Positions 45,370 to 59,398 of a DNA stretch of 64,000 nucleotides are shown piece after piece. The stretch covers positions 31,343,351-31,407,350 of the forward strand of contig OX463782.1 in the NCBI GenBank assembly GCA_949825025.1. The letters run 5' to 3'. Every line of letters starts with the position of its first letter. The stretch's first letter is position 1. Origin of the DNA: Siphlonurus alternatus. Taxonomy: Eukaryota; Arthropoda; Insecta; Ephemeroptera; Siphlonuridae. Position numbers and translations under genes: made by a program. The notes below the pieces were generated by a model. That model searched no databases and had not been told where the DNA came from. It worked only from the letters and a program-made list of their open reading frames with translations.

Positions 45370-46500
45370 AAAAAATCACGGTAATTTTGTAACCCTAATT
45401 TGTAAAATTACCAATGCAATATATTTGATAATAAATTAATTTTTGATTGAAGGGTACAGTTGAGCATTTGGGCATCATTTTTCAAAAAATGGGGGTAAAA
45501 TTCTATTACTGTGTCTCATAAATCAAACAATAAATTGACATCTAAAATTATTTAATTTTGTTACAAACCGTGCACCTATAATCCTGAAATTTTTAAAAAA
45601 ACTATCCCTTAAACCTAAATGGCATTGGGGAAAAAAACTTTATTTCATCATCTAGTTACTGCTATGGAATTTTCTGCGTGGTGATGCACCTCGTGCTCAT
45701 CATAAGTGATAGGGTCTCGAAAATTGTCTGTCATTTATTTCCCTGGTCTCTGTGGAGGAAAGTAAAATGTATATGATTTCCCCGACAAAGTGCACAGACC
45801 ACACACAAGGAAAATTGAAAAAATAAATAAAAAATATACGTACAAAAAACACACGTAATATTTTTAATGAAAAACACACACTGCATGTACCCGACTCTCA
45901 AGTATTTTTTAAGGTTGAAGTGTATAATATGTTATTGAGAAATTTCTATTGTTGATTTAAACTAATGCTATTATTATTTATAAGATAAATAGTTTTTATT
46001 ATATAGTTTTTTATATTATAACATTATAACAATTTTCTCACATACTCGTTAATTACAAATCATCATTATATTAAGTATTTTTTTTAATTTTAAAAATGGT
46101 ACGTTCCGCTACTGAATACAATCAATATTCATCCTTCAACTTGTAATTAGGAAGTGCTATTTAAACAAAAAGTCAGTAATTTAAGAAGTATAATGATATA
46201 ACGAAATGGTGTCGTATATCATAAGAGTAGAGAAAATTAACTGCTTTCTCATGTAGTTAACGGTCTTGTTTCCAAAACATCAACCAACTAATTACAATAA
46301 AAACTTAACTTGTTTGTATTTTTAACACAAATATACCGTACACTATAGATGCATGTATCGTACTTGTAGTGGGAAAAAGTAATCTCCATTTATATTAAGC
46401 AAGTGTTTAATTTACTTTAAATATAATTAAATTATTTTCCAACATTTAAAAATACTAAAAGTATGGTTAAAATTCCCGTCATGCGCACTTTTCATTTTAT
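45370..46500. other. AT-rich intergenic stretch
   Basis: No gene or named repeat recognised. Confidence 0.5.
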
Positions 46501-46508
46501 ATAATTAT

Positions 46509-46672
46509 TGGGTGCGATTCACAAAGCAGTTAGCCAGGTTTGTAACCATGTTTAGTTTAACCACTTTTAACTATATACCTGTTTTACTTGTTACACCACC
46601 TAGTTAAACGTGGTAACGTGGTTAAGCTAAACGTGGTTAGAAACCTGGCTAACTGCTTCGTGAATCGCGCCA
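46509..46672. mobile_element. MITE family A, copy 2
   Basis: Starts TGGGTGCGATTCACAAAGCA and ends TGCTTCGTGAATCGCGCCA, with inner GTTAGCCAGGTTT arms. ATTAT flanks both ends (46504-46508, 46673-46677), a possible 5-bp duplication. Confidence 0.85.
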
Positions 46673-46677
46673 ATTAT

Positions 46678-46762
46678 GGGGGCGATTCACGAAAGAGTTC
46701 TCCAGAAAGTTATCCAGGTTTTTCACTTAATATACCACGGTTACCGCCAGCCTAATTCATTG
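46678..46762. mobile_element. Truncated MITE family A, copy 3
   Basis: GGGGGCGATTCACGAAAGAG and TTATCCAGGTTTTTCAC match the left half of the copy in gene A intron 4. No right end is present. It lies directly beside the preceding intact copy. Confidence 0.7.
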
Positions 46763-46769
46763 ACACTAT

Positions 46770-49630
46770 GATTAGTGCATGTGAGAAATCCTTTCGTAAG
46801 ATCGGGCTCAATTATGCACCACGGCATGGTAATACCATAATATTTATAATTAAATTAGAGGTGCATAAATATCATGCATGTTGTATATATATTCATGTTT
46901 TTTCTACCTCATTTGATGCCTTTTATAAAATACACACTCATATTATCAAAACATTATTAACACACTTCACCTTTATCTAAACAACTCTACGACACTGTCA
47001 ATCTATAATGTCCGGTGAACCTGTGATTAAGTTGGTGTTAATTTGACACCACTTAGAGGTGACCTGATGACCCCCAGCGCCGCATCGTCTGAGCCCCTCC
47101 CCCTGACCGGCGGCGACTAGATTACAAATCTCCACGCCGCGAGACGTACCGATAATGGGATTACACGCAGGAGGGTTCCTTTGTGTGCAGGTAAGCCCCG
47201 AGATCACACCCTTGACCTCCTCGCCGTGCAGAGGGGCGGGGAGGAAAGGAAAGTAAAGACCATTCAGTCTGATGGGAAGTCGTTCGTACAATGGAAATAA
47301 AAATATATCCTGCGTCGAGGAGACGAATTGTTGTTTATAGAAGATTAATTTTTAATTAATCAATCTATTTTATAATTATATCATTGAATTAATTTATTTC
47401 AATTCAGTATATGTGATGTTATTAATTTAATTGTAAACCTAATTTAATTTATATAACAAAAAAATATCATCAGACTCATTAAAAGATGTAGCTAAAAATT
47501 ATAGTTGTTTATTGTTATGATATTAATAAAGCTTAATTAAATAGTTTTGAAGCATAAGGTTTTGATATACAGGGAAATTAATTGTTATATTCTTTTTAAG
47601 GTGACTCTTTCTCAGAAAGAAGTGACAAGGGCTGTGCATTTTAAACTTTTTTTTCTTAACACCTTTTTGTGATATATGGAAATGTTTCTTAATTGCAATT
47701 CTGTGAAATTTTTGCGATAAATTATACTATGGGAGGATTTCTATAGTTACATATAACACAATAAAGTTGTATTTACATTACATTTAACAGGTGATAGACG
47801 ACTCTATCAGTACAATTTTAACGCCTTACCGATGAACCCTATGGTATACCTGTCATAAACAGGAATATAATATGTAAATATATTATGCAATTCTGGATTA
47901 CTCAAAATCTGCCCTTGCATTTCATAAAATGTTTTCAAACTCCAAAATCCAGTTTTGTAAAATCACACATGTAAAATTACCTTTCTGGACAGGAACATAA
48001 ATATGACTTTTTAATTGTTCTACAAATCTACCTGCACAAAAGATATACCTGGAATTTGTGCTACAGACTCTGGAGAGGTCAAGAAGGGGTCAGTTTGCGG
48101 GGGCGGGGACGGTCCCAATATGGCGTGATAGCCAAGGGCACGCACTTGGCTACCGGCGGTCAACGTGGCTGCAGATGTCGGCAGGTGTATGCACTACCAC
48201 GCATCACCGGACAGCTCGTGTAGCGGAATAACTCTCGCTTTTTAAATAAAATCCCTCGAACAACATTCAATCTTCCTTTTCCTTTCAATGCCAAGTTTGG
48301 AAATCTAAATAGCTTTGTATATAATGTTTTTCAAAACTTTCTCAGAAATATATATTTAAATCGTTTGTTGTAAAATATCAGATAAAAAGATTATATATAA
48401 TAAAATGCATGTATTTATTTATACAATACTATTTATTGTTTTTCTATGTTTATGAACTTGTACCGTACATTAGTATAATACTATTAATGGTTTTTTACTG
48501 CATTATATTAATTTCATGTATTTAAGTTTGAAGTATTTTTTCAACAATATATCTTTCCTGTGCAACGTTGATATCTTCTATTTTGTGTGATTTTTTTTTT
48601 AGTAAAACAACAAAGTAATTTTAAAATAATTAATGTAAATTAATTTCTTTATTATTAACATTAAAGAAATTACTGCCTTGTCCATATTGAATCATTCGTA
48701 TATATAGTACAATTAATCTCTATATAATTACATTTATAAATATACAATATTCTTTTACGCTTTCATAATCTAATGTTAAATAATTATTTTTCGGTAAACT
48801 TTCAAATGAAACATTCACCTCATGAAAAATTACAAAATCATCAGTCATAAATTATTCTGCTATTATTGCAATGTAATTGAAAATTAGAAGGACTTTTAAA
48901 GAGCTACTATATATTGGTAGAGGTTTTGTCTCACCTTTGCTTATTAGTCCGTACACCTCTGTTAAATTATTAATAAAATATACGATTACCTCCGACCTAT
49001 ACGATGATCCTATTAGTGCAAGTGAGAAAATGTCCAGTGAAAAACTGTCAACTAACGGAATCATATAGCTTTATCTTTAAATAATTAATTTAACAAATTA
49101 AAAATTCATTTATGTTTAAGATTTGCAACAAAACAAAAAGTCCTTTAATTTTCTAATGCTTCTGATGTGAGTGCAAATCAAATGACTCATTATTGGGCCA
49201 GGTGAGAAGTTCGGTATCATTCAGTCCTTTCCTTTCAGCTTCCAGCTGCCATGCAGCTAATAAAATATTTAATGGTTCCACCCACAGTTTTTTTTATTTG
49301 ACATTTTATTGAAAGGGCAACGCAAAGAGTGGCAGAACAACTTTCGGACAGTAATTATTAGCTAACGTTATTTTTAGAGTTCACTGTACTTTATGTACAT
49401 AGTGATTATTATTGATAACAAGCATAAATAATTTAGAGGCATGTCAATATATGCAATATTGATTGAAATCAATTTGAATTATATAAAATTGCTTCATGGT
49501 TTGATTAATTTTTTTGTTATAAAACCTTTCATTTTTTACTTCAATAACTTATAAAATAAGACAAAAAATATTATTTCACACAATAGAGGAAAGATATTTT
49601 CAACAAAATTTTATTATAAAGTTACTGCAG
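46770..49630. other. Intergenic stretch with GC-rich islands
   Basis: Island 47040-47270 has a strong donor-like TGTGCAGGTAAGC at 47190 (plus) and a 97-codon minus frame. Island 48075-48240 contains CAATATGGCG and several open frames. I cannot assign coding status. The remainder is AT-rich with no gene seen. Confidence 0.35.
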
Positions 49631-49668
49631 GTCAAGTCAAGTGTCATCATGGAAGTTTTTTCACCTGC

Positions 49669-49825
49669 AGCCATCAAGGAAAGGTCCACACACGTTAATT
49701 GACGATACGCACGAATCACCCTTTTCAGTAATGACACGTTGCGTATGCAAGATCATGCCGCGAGTGTTTCCGCGGTGGCCGAGCAAGAGCGGCACTGACC
49801 ACCGTGTGCGTGCCTGCACCATGCC
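49669..49825 (-). CDS. Candidate exon in a GC-rich island
   Basis: On the minus strand a GTGCAG acceptor-like site is followed by an open stretch of about 50 codons reaching GGCTGCAG/GTGAAA, a plausible donor. An in-frame ATG lies just before the acceptor in CCCGGCATGG. Peptide segments include RWSVPLLLGHRGNTRGM and HTQRVITEKGDSCVSSINVC. GC at third positions is high in the first half. No family is recognised and no neighbouring exon was found. It may instead be a regulatory island. Confidence 0.25.
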
Positions 49826-49889
49826 GGGTTATTGAACGTGCAAGAAACGGTCACTAGCACCACCAGCACCGGCATCTCAATGACGTAGT

Positions 49890-51900
49890 GGATGATTATA
49901 ACATATGGGACCTGGGACCGTTTTGATACGTTGGATTTTAATATCGTTAAAAATAGATTTGCATTAGCTAAATTTTAAACTTTTCTCATAAAGAAGTATG
50001 TTTCATGTAATTATCATACATAGTGCATTATTTACACTTATAGCTAGGGTCAATTTATTTTATACACCCACGCATTATTCGAACAAGTGATTTTAATGCC
50101 TGCAAAAATAAAAAGTCTGCAAGCACATGAACAAAGTTTAAAGGATTTATATCTTTGATGTCCATCGAAAGAAAAACAGCTTTGCCATATAATTCATGCA
50201 GAAATGTACATACAATGGTGAGCGGGGTGATAAAGTTCGCATAAATACAAAATTTATCACCTTTCGAGAGCTCACGACCCAATGTGGCTTTTACTTTGAG
50301 CTTGAAAAACGGTTTACACAGCACTCCTGCCATGCTTATTTAGATTTTCCTTTTACATATTTTTATGTGTAATTCAATCGTGGGTGTGACTTTTATCTTT
50401 AATATATTTTAAATGCAGTATAGTTTTCTACAGCATAGTTTATATATTATATAGTACAGAATTAATCAAAGCCATGTATATTCAAATTATATATAAACAT
50501 GATTACAGATTTAAATATTGTCAAAAAATTGCTTTAAATCTTCAAATACTCAATTAAAATGTGCTGCATTATTCTATTAGAATGATAATTTAATTTCATC
50601 CTTCTTCAGTTCTTCTACTGTAATGGAGGCTTCAAGTGATGCGCTTTCGCTGCGCAACTGTTTGCCGCTAAGGTCCATCTTGCACTTGAAAATGAAGCAA
50701 AGTGTTTTTTTTAACTTTTCTCGGTTATAAATCAAGTAAAAAATCTAAATCTTGAATTATCTACTTTATTTTTCAGTTTGGAGTTTGGACCAAAGTTCCG
50801 TAAAGGAATTATCCCTGAAAAATCTTATTCTTAGTGAAAAAACGAATTCACGTTGTTGTTTTTTACATAGGTTTGGTATAGTGGGTGGGATCACCGAAAA
50901 ATCAGCTGACTTGAAGCCTCTATAAGTCCTGAATATATTATTTAAAAATATAGTTTTGCAATTACTGAAAATTAATCTAAAATTATTAATGAAAGAAATC
51001 CATTTTGCAATTAAAACACTGCATGTAATGTTCACAATTCTATAGAAAACATATCATAAAAGCTGCATGCATGGTAGAGCTGTCACCGTACGGAGCGTGC
51101 AAACCATCGTCGACGCAACATTTCATTGTGCATCTCTCCGCGACGGAAGTGACGTCACGCGGCGACACTTGAATGGCAGACACGTGCACAATCGCTGGCA
51201 GGATCATTGCATGTCAGTCCGGTACACCAAGTAATGTCAGCGTACAGGACAATTACAATGATTTGAGTAATTCCATATTACAATTGTATCTCTGAGATAG
51301 TGGCAATGAACTTCTAATTTTTTTTTATATATAGATAGAAATATAATTATAGCCTAGTTTTAATTAAAATATTTTAAATTGAGATGATTTTTAAATAGAA
51401 AAACAGGATGTGAGTAAAAAATTGAATCGCCTGGTTAATTACAAAAGTTAAAATCATATGTTACAGATTATAATAACAATAATTTGAAACTTATTGAATG
51501 TTTCTTACTCTTATAAAATTAAATTTATTCTTTAATGTCTGTATAACATAATAAAATAAAAGAGCTCATTTTATTAAAGGTAGCAGAAGGGAGAGATATG
51601 CAATTAAGAATAAGCTAATTACATGTGTGCGTATGAGAGTTGCATCGGAAAAAAATATTTGCACTTAATAAATTTTTTACACAATGGTACTTATTTAAAC
51701 TGATATCTAAAATTTAATTTTGTTTCAAAATTAACAAAATTTTATTATAATGCAACATTTACAACTGAAAATTCAAAAAATTATAATTATAAGCTAGCTA
51801 TAATAGATATTGTAAAACATTCGGGATCACATCATTAAAATATCGCTATAATGAAATATATTTTAATGAATAATAATTGTTAATAATCAAGCAGCACATG
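49890..51900. other. Intergenic stretch
   Basis: AT-rich. A 92-codon minus frame (50055-50333, contains KPFFKLKVKATLGRELSKGD) has no splice context and is not supported. A GC-rich island at 51070-51230 carries TGACGTCA (51150) in a CGCGACGGAAG context and may be regulatory. Confidence 0.4.
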
Positions 51901-51914
51901 AAATTGAAATACAT

Positions 51915-52068
51915 TGGGCGCAATTCATGAAGCAGTTAGCCAGGTTTCTAACCACGTTTAGCATAACCACGTTTAACTAGGGTGGTTTAACATGTAAAAA
52001 AGGTATAGTTAAACGTGATTAATAAGCTAAACGTGGTTATAGAAACCTGGCTTCGTGAATCGCACCCA
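51915..52068. mobile_element. MITE family A, copy 4
   Basis: TGGGCGCAATTCATGAAGCA and CTTCGTGAATCGCACCCA inverted ends with GTTAGCCAGGTTTC inside. The right arm has a small deletion relative to copy 2. Confidence 0.8.
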
Positions 52069-52079
52069 TTAAGTATATA

Positions 52080-53845
52080 AAAATTTATTATACATCATAT
52101 CCATAAAAGCAATCAAGGATATACATTTTATAAAAAACAGAACAAGAAGCATTTAAAAAAAAATAATATGTAATTGCCATTTGTAAAAGTTGTATCTCCA
52201 TATTTAAAAAAACACACACATTGCAAGTACCGGTGCAATCAAAAGACAAACTATTTTCTCCGCACCTACGTTATGATTATATAACTGATTATATAACAAC
52301 AGAAATGAGGACTTGGTACTAACATACAATCATTAAGTATAAGACGTGCAGAAATTATAACGTTATATGAGGTCAAAGTTGACCCAATTGTCTTCACTTA
52401 ATTCAGAGATCGCGAGAATCAATTAGTTGTCTCTTTGTCACGCTAAATCTTCCAGCTGATCAAATTACAACCACACCCGTGCCATTGTGCTCACGTGACT
52501 CACGGCAGATTCACGTATTGTGACGAATGTTGATGTAGAACAATTTAAAGAGGTTAATTCTAAATACATGTTAGTTTTTTTTTTTTTTTATTGTGTTATA
52601 AAAATTTCAATTCGAGGTCTTTACTTCAAATCTTGTCAGATTACTTTCTAAATAACGTCAAAGTCACGAAATTCACAATTGACTACTGACTTGCATCATT
52701 AAGTAATATTTTGCAATGTTTTTTGTATGACAGTTAAGTAAATTGCATGTAAGATAGATCCTTATCACGTTATTCAAGTCAAGTACATTTTTTTAAAGCA
52801 ATTATATTGTTAAAAAAATTGCTGCAAAAATATGAAAGTTTACTTTAAAATGTAAAAAATTCATTTCGTATACACTTTTTAATAATTTGTCTAAAGGTAA
52901 TGAGCTACATCAACTTAATTTATAATTTTTTATACATTTAAAGTTTTTTTTAATATAAGCTATATTATATGGAAGGGAAATATTAATATATATTCAACAA
53001 TTTTATTGTAAAAAGTCTTATAAATTCTAACTGCATGTACTATACTAGAATATATAAATTTATATTCTTGAATACATTTATAATTCTCCTTGACAATATT
53101 ACATCCTACAACATTTATTAAATGTCATTATACTAGATATTGTAATATATATATACCATATCATATAATAAATTTATTAATTTCATTTTCATATCTCACA
53201 TACTATATTACAGTCATCGTTCATCTTGTTGAGTTAATGATACACCGACATGACTTACTGCTGATATTTACAAATTAAATGTCAGACAAGAAAGTACCCT
53301 CGCGGTGGAGTCACTTTTTAATCGCTCGTTTTTCTCCAGAAGATTTCCTCTTACAAAAAGTTAGGGTTCCTTTCGTTCATTGAACTCTCCGTAAACAAGC
53401 TTAAGAATTACAACTTTTTTTTTCCAGACAAAGCAAGCGAACAAAGTAAAGAGCATTTACCACCGGAAAGGCGTTGAACAAAATAATGATGATAAAAAAA
53501 AATAGTATGGAAAGATAATTCTTATGTTTTCGCGTTTACTTTGCTTGGCAGGTTGCATTTACCTGCGAACAGTACACGCAGTATTCAACAGCTGGAATAG
53601 ACCAACAAGTCTTGGCATTTCCGGTTGAATGCTATGCAGGGTGGGTGGAGTAGTTAGGCTGTAAAATCATCATTGTAAAAAAACGTTCGCACTTATAAAT
53701 TTATCTGCTCTAGAAATTGTAAAAATTGATGGCATAAAAATACCTTTGTTACTTGTTAACCTATAATTTTTTTTATATTTCAATGTTTTATTTTATACAA
53801 AAAAAATAAACATTATGCTGATTTTAAACATCCATCGTAAATATA

Positions 53846-53880
<35 letters not shown>

Positions 53881-54500
53881 GTATTTTATCTCTATATAAT
53901 TAAAAATTAAATTATATAACTATAATATATTATAAGAAAAAAAATAATTTCAAAAATATGTGCATGTATTCCAATTTATAATTTTATTACTCTAAATTTA
54001 ATACTTCTATATACAAGCCATGATCAATTAAATCAATTTTGGTTGCATAATAACTTAAAATTAATTTGTTTCATGATACAATTTCATTCATCCATTAAAA
54101 TGATCCGCAAAAACTTACAAAATCTCTAATACAAAATGTAATCAAAATGAGCTCAAAATTTCTAAATAGCTATTTAAAAAAAAAATGAATTAAAATTTCA
54201 CTGTTATACGACAGCAAACTATAGGTGGTCTCAAACTTTGTATTGAAAACTCTACAAAAATAAACAAGTATGTATTTTTTCTTCATACATAACATTCATT
54301 TCAGATGACATTTAATTTAAATAACATTGAAAGTAACTATACTCTAAAAATCCAGGTAGTATTTTTTTTTTTCTTGTAACCATTGTTCTTATTATTCAGA
54401 GAACTTATGGTGGGTTAAAAAAAAAATGTACTTGGTTATATCCTTTTGTGTACCATGCATGGACAGCCAGCACCCTAGAGGAGGACATGTCTGCAAATAA
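52080..54500. other. AT-rich intergenic stretch
   Basis: Contains an (AT)n near 53849-53875 and A/T tracts. No gene recognised. Confidence 0.5.
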
Positions 54501-54553
54501 CACACCGGATGGTCCTCGCTGCTTTGTGGTCGTTGATGTAGCTCGCTCCTCAC

Positions 54554-54608
54554 CTGCCCGCCAACGCCAGACATCATAGAAGGCAAGAAGGGCTAAGCCA
54601 ACCACAAC
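54554..54608 (-). CDS. Candidate small internal exon
   Basis: On the minus strand TCTACAG precedes a 55-nt stretch that ends in GGGCAG/GTGAGG, both good splice-site contexts. It reads VVVGLALLAFYDVWRWRA plus one base. The hydrophobic run followed by aromatic and basic residues would fit a membrane segment boundary. TGACGTCA at 54621 lies just upstream, so the island may instead be a promoter. Short length keeps confidence low. Confidence 0.25.
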
Positions 54609-54727
54609 CTGTAGACGTTATGACGTCACGAGAAGCAAGTTTTTTTTATTTTTTAGTTTTCTCTTTTTAACTCAAGGTGGCGCTGACTATAAGCAAAGGT
54701 AAAAAGACTAGGTAAAAGGTGTTCTTC

Positions 54728-54832
54728 AGTCTAGTGAAAGACTTCAAGAGAGAAGCACCCCCGACTAAAAGCCTTGTTAGAAGGCAGGGGAGTGATAACC
54801 AAAGCTGTGGCGATTTTCAGCCATGGCCACGG
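54728..54832 (+). CDS. Candidate first exon (5' UTR plus start codon)
   Basis: A TTCAGTC initiator (A at 54728) opens a GC-balanced leader that ends AGCCATGGCCACGG/GTAAGT. The ATG at 54823 has a strong start context, and three codons plus one base (MAT) are followed by a near-consensus donor. TATAAG lies 40 bp upstream of the initiator, a little far for a TATA box. Exon 2 was not found within the window, so the product is unknown. Confidence 0.35.
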
Positions 54833-54839
54833 GTAAGTT

Positions 54840-57800
54840 TATTATATTATTATTATTTTTAATTAACATATTCTATATAACACCCTTAAAAAAAATCACA
54901 TATACTTGTTAACTAAAAAAACGTTCTGTATTTGTTGCTATCCTTTTTTTGTACCTTCTCCTGTTTGACCATTACCGTCTGAGTTTGTTTTTCTTAATGG
55001 ATTGAAGAAAGGACATATTTAGTGAGCTGTTCACCAGCCTAAATAAATCTTGGACAAAGTGCATCATCAGTGAGAGTGTTCTCCCCTAAGTGTTGACCCC
55101 CGTTTTACCCTGACGAGTGATAACAGTGACGTGCTTTACCAGTGGATATCATGACTGTGATTTAATGTGAAAAGTGTTACTTTATAATGTTCTATTTAAA
55201 AAAAAATGTAATTAAGTGTCTTTATTCCAATTAAATGTAGTCATTACGTCATGATATTATACCAAGCGAGAAAAATACAAGTTTATTCACAAGCTGACTT
55301 TTCGACCTAAATTGCCGCTCAAGAAGAAATAAATAACAGCTGATTTCTTATCACTAACTAATTAACACGTTTTGGATAACGTAATCTGTTTATATACGTG
55401 AAAACGTGGTGGTCGTTTTTTTAAGAGACGTGGTGCCAAAAAATGTTCTCCACGTCAGTAATCGTTCTCCAACATCAAGAAAATCAACCCTCAATTGTTG
55501 CACAGAAATCCTGGATACTCTTGCAACAATACCCAATTTTTGCAGTGTTCTATAATAGACTTTTTTTTTACTATCATATTCTTCTTTGTATCTTTGCCAT
55601 ATTTCTAAAGAAAATATATTTCATATCATAACATCATAAAAAAATGTGCAAAAAAATATTGAAGGTATATCAAATTTAATAATTTATTTTTTAAGGAATC
55701 TTTTTGTAAAATAAATTATATAATATAAAAGTAATTTTCAATATAATAAAACTTTTTTTATATTAGCTTGAAAGATAATTTAGCAAGAAGAAATATTATA
55801 TTAAAGCGTTGATAATTTTGCCAATATACATCTTCTTTAAAAAAGTCAATTACTTTAATATATTATAGCCATATAGGTGTGATAATTATACAATTATTAT
55901 TTTAATTAACTATTAAGAAAGGCCAATGAGTAGGCATCCTTGAAAAAACACCCACGTGATATAATATTTACTAAAAAAAACTCTCTAAGAAGGTTTAATA
56001 TATATTATAATGATCTTTCTAGCTTAGGTAAGCTAACAGAAAATATTTCAGACCGTCAGTAAGCACTTTCTCCCGTAGGCGTTGCATCTCTCTCTCGCAA
56101 CCTTATTTCTATTCTATACCAACTCCGTAAGCTACCTACATTTTTTTTTATTAACACATATGGTATTCAAATCAACCCTTTATATAACTCATCTCAACCC
56201 TTTTACACCTTATACCAAACAATTAAGATGCTGTAAATAAAAATGAGATATACTTTATCAAACCTAGACCTTGTTTATAATTTTTTTTAATATAAATATC
56301 ATCTTCTTTTTAATACGTTTTATATTTTTTATAAATAATGCATTTCCTTTTGAATACATTTTGAGTGACCTTCATGTCTTCCTTGTCTTATTTTCTCTTT
56401 TTTTATTATTATTAACTAAGAAGTTGCGGCTGCAATGGCCCTCAACTTAAAAACTACCCACGCTTATACAAGATTAAAGCTAACGTAAATAAGTATATAA
56501 TTAAGAACCATTATTTATTGCTCATTGTATCTAAAATGCAAAAAAATTATGTATTTTTATTAACATTGTTTTATAAATTTATATATTTAATGTATATAAT
56601 TTTTTTAAATCTAAAATTGTTATATCTTAATTTAATTTTTTTTATAAGTCCATTTAAATATAATAATAAAAAAATGATTCATTCTTTAAAAAAAGGTTGA
56701 CGTTAGGAAATCACGATGTGTTGAGGGGCGGATATATTTGTTACGGAAGCTACGCTTCTTGAATTTAGAATCATTATAGGAAGTAGCATAAAGAAGATGC
56801 CTCAAACATGGCCACCATGCGCAAGATGATGATGTAGGACGGATAACAATCATTTTAATTCTACGCTCAACTAACAAGTAGGTTACCTTTAACTTAAAAC
56901 AAACGTGTTTATGTTGTTGCTTTAGTCATGGTCACAACTGTACTAAACATTCATGTAATTAATGTTCATGGAGTTCTTATATATAGTAGGCCTGTTAAAC
57001 ATGAAACACACAGAAGGATGATAAGTGGAGTTAATTTTGGTCACAACTGTCTTGGTATGACCTTGTGATTACAAGGATATATATTAAACCAACTTGCTGG
57101 AGAACGATAAAAAAATTGTCAACGATTGTAAAGCGTGATCAAGTCACTTGATCGTATTTTAGTTACATGGTCGAGTTAAGAAGCTAAAAAATATAAGTAC
57201 TCTTATTTGTAATTTAATATACAGAAAATAACTTTTTGAAACTTAATTCATATGAACTTGAGATACTTTAAAAATATCAATATGTTATATAACATGGAGT
57301 TTGTATAATAGTGGAAAAATCAAGGATCAAAGTAGTGTTATAGGTGACTATAATATATTAGCATATAAATAGTCAAAACTTGTTTATAAGTAGACCAAAT
57401 TATTATAAAATTTCATTTTTTTTTTAAAGTTTGAACTTGTCATAATATACAGTAAAGATTTTTTTCTTGAATCAATTTTAAATAATCCAATTTTTTTCCA
57501 GTTCTTTCACTTCATTATTTAATTTTAATAATATATAGACGTGTTTAAAAATTACGAAATATTATTTCTGAGGCCTTGTTATACGTGAGATTGCGAGAGC
57601 GCTGCAGAAAACGATCAAGGAGCAAGCAAGCTAGGGGCAAGTGGGAGTTTTATGAACCACGCCCAACTCTCTAACTGTACCCTGGCGATCACATTTCTCT
57701 GCATAACTATTACAATAATAACTGCATGTAGCATTTAACCGGTCTCTCATTTACATCCAAGTCTGTAATTATGCTGCACCTGCATTTAAATGTAACAGAC

Positions 57801-58540
57801 AAAAAATTTAAATATCACACACTACAATCTTTATTGTAATATTAAAACTACACCCTTTATAAATTAGAAAATATTAATTTTCTCTTATGGTGTCAGCTAT
57901 AGAATTTTTTTATGTACTAAAGTTCAATCTACTCTTAATATTATAAATTCAATCATAAATTGACATGATAAAATGTTTATTTCATGACCTTACACATTTT
58001 ATATCTTTTTATCTTATCCCTTGCTTCTTTTTTTATACGTCATCTTAAAAAGAGAATACACAATCTTATTTATTTTCTTGTCGTATGTAATCTTACTCAT
58101 CTTTTTTTTTTCTGTGATAACATCTATGTCTGTTACATTAAATTCTGTTCAACAATATATTACATTACACCACTATCTTCTTGAATAATCATAAATTAAA
58201 ATTGAAGTATTTAAATATATAAATTAGTTGTTAGATATCATAGTTTACATGTTAGAGGTATGTTTTTTTTTTTCATGACATCATTGATGATATCATTATA
58301 TGTAAATTCATTTAAATTTCATCATGATAATATATTTCTATATATTTTTAAGATACCATATTATTATCATCATAGATGGACTAAATATTGAAGATGTATA
58401 TTTTGACATGTTATATAATAACTGAGCTCAGATGCACAAATCCGGAGGGTGATTTCATCTTGTAACCGGTCGTGTGACGTCATCGTGGTCATAGCAAGGC
58501 CAACAAGCGACCTTTTCTAAATACAATGTGAAGATGAGAA
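54840..58540. other. AT-rich stretch, possible long intron
   Basis: No second exon for the candidate gene at 54.73 kb was recognised. A GC-richer patch at 56700-56870 is open on the minus strand for 63 codons but lacks splice signals. TGACGTCA at 58475 lies in a small island at 58440-58510. Confidence 0.4.
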
Positions 58541-58552
58541 TATTTGGGATAC

Positions 58553-58635
58553 AGGAAATCAGCCGAAAAGGAAATAAACCGAAAGGGAAATAAACCGAAA
58601 AGAAATAAACCGAAGAGGAAATGAACCGAAATTTA
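58553..58635. repeat. Minisatellite, about 15-bp unit (GGAAATGAACCGAAA)
   Basis: Five to six imperfect units of GGAAATAAACCGAAA type. The same unit in inverse orientation appears at about 58715-58775 (TTTCGGTTGATTTCC, TCGATTCATTTCC). An independent array closes the window. Confidence 0.75.
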
Positions 58636-58799
58636 AAACGTCGTGGAGGGGGTTAGCTCCGCCTCAAAGAAAAGGCGCAGCTCATAAAAATGCTATTGGC
58701 AACATCGCACACCTATTTCGGTTGATTTCCCCTTTGATACATTTCTTTTCGATTCATTTCCTTTTCAATTTTTAACATTCCATTTAAATATTTTTGGTA

Positions 58800-59390
58800 A
58801 CAGAATATTAACACATAATATATGTTTCTATTTATTTTATCATTTTATTTTTTCGGTCCATTTCCTTCCCTTTTCCTATATCTTCATTTTTGTAAAATTC
58901 TATACATGTGCATATTAATATTACATAAATGTATTAACAATTTTACTGAAGACTCGTAACTTATTTGAACTAAAATTTAGAATTCAGTATATTTTTCTAT
59001 TCTTTTCGTCAGTAAATTTAGATTAATTTCTTTTTCCATTCTTTCTTTTTCAATTAATTTCCTCTCATTTTAAAAGTTCAAATAAAAAGTTCATTTTATT
59101 TATTTCACATGTTATCATATTTATAATAGTTAGCGACTGAGGACATAATATAGACTTGATTGCTGCTTATTTTTAAATGAGACTCGGGAAGAGAGATACA
59201 GTTAGTCGCTACCTGCTCGCAGCAGAAAGAGGGGAGAAAGAGAATATTGGGCAAGATCGTGTTTGAAAATATAGGAACACTTGAGTGGGAAAAATACACT
59301 TATAGTTTTTTGGTGGCGAGTTTTTTTCTAAGAGTTCTACCGTGTACTGTTCCATATTCTTACAGTACTTAAACCTGATTTATTTTGTTT
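58800..59390. other. AT-rich stretch, no gene seen
   Basis: Decayed inverse minisatellite units (CATTTCCTT-type) to about 59060, then unassigned DNA. Confidence 0.4.
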
Positions 59391-59398
59391 ATTGCAGT

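Noticed and set aside
46998..47291. 97-codon minus-strand open frame
   Set aside because: GC-rich island where several frames are open; no signal, domain or splice pattern favours this one.
50055..50333. 92-codon minus-strand open frame
   Set aside because: Stands alone with no splice context, promoter or recognisable motif; length is within chance for this AT content.
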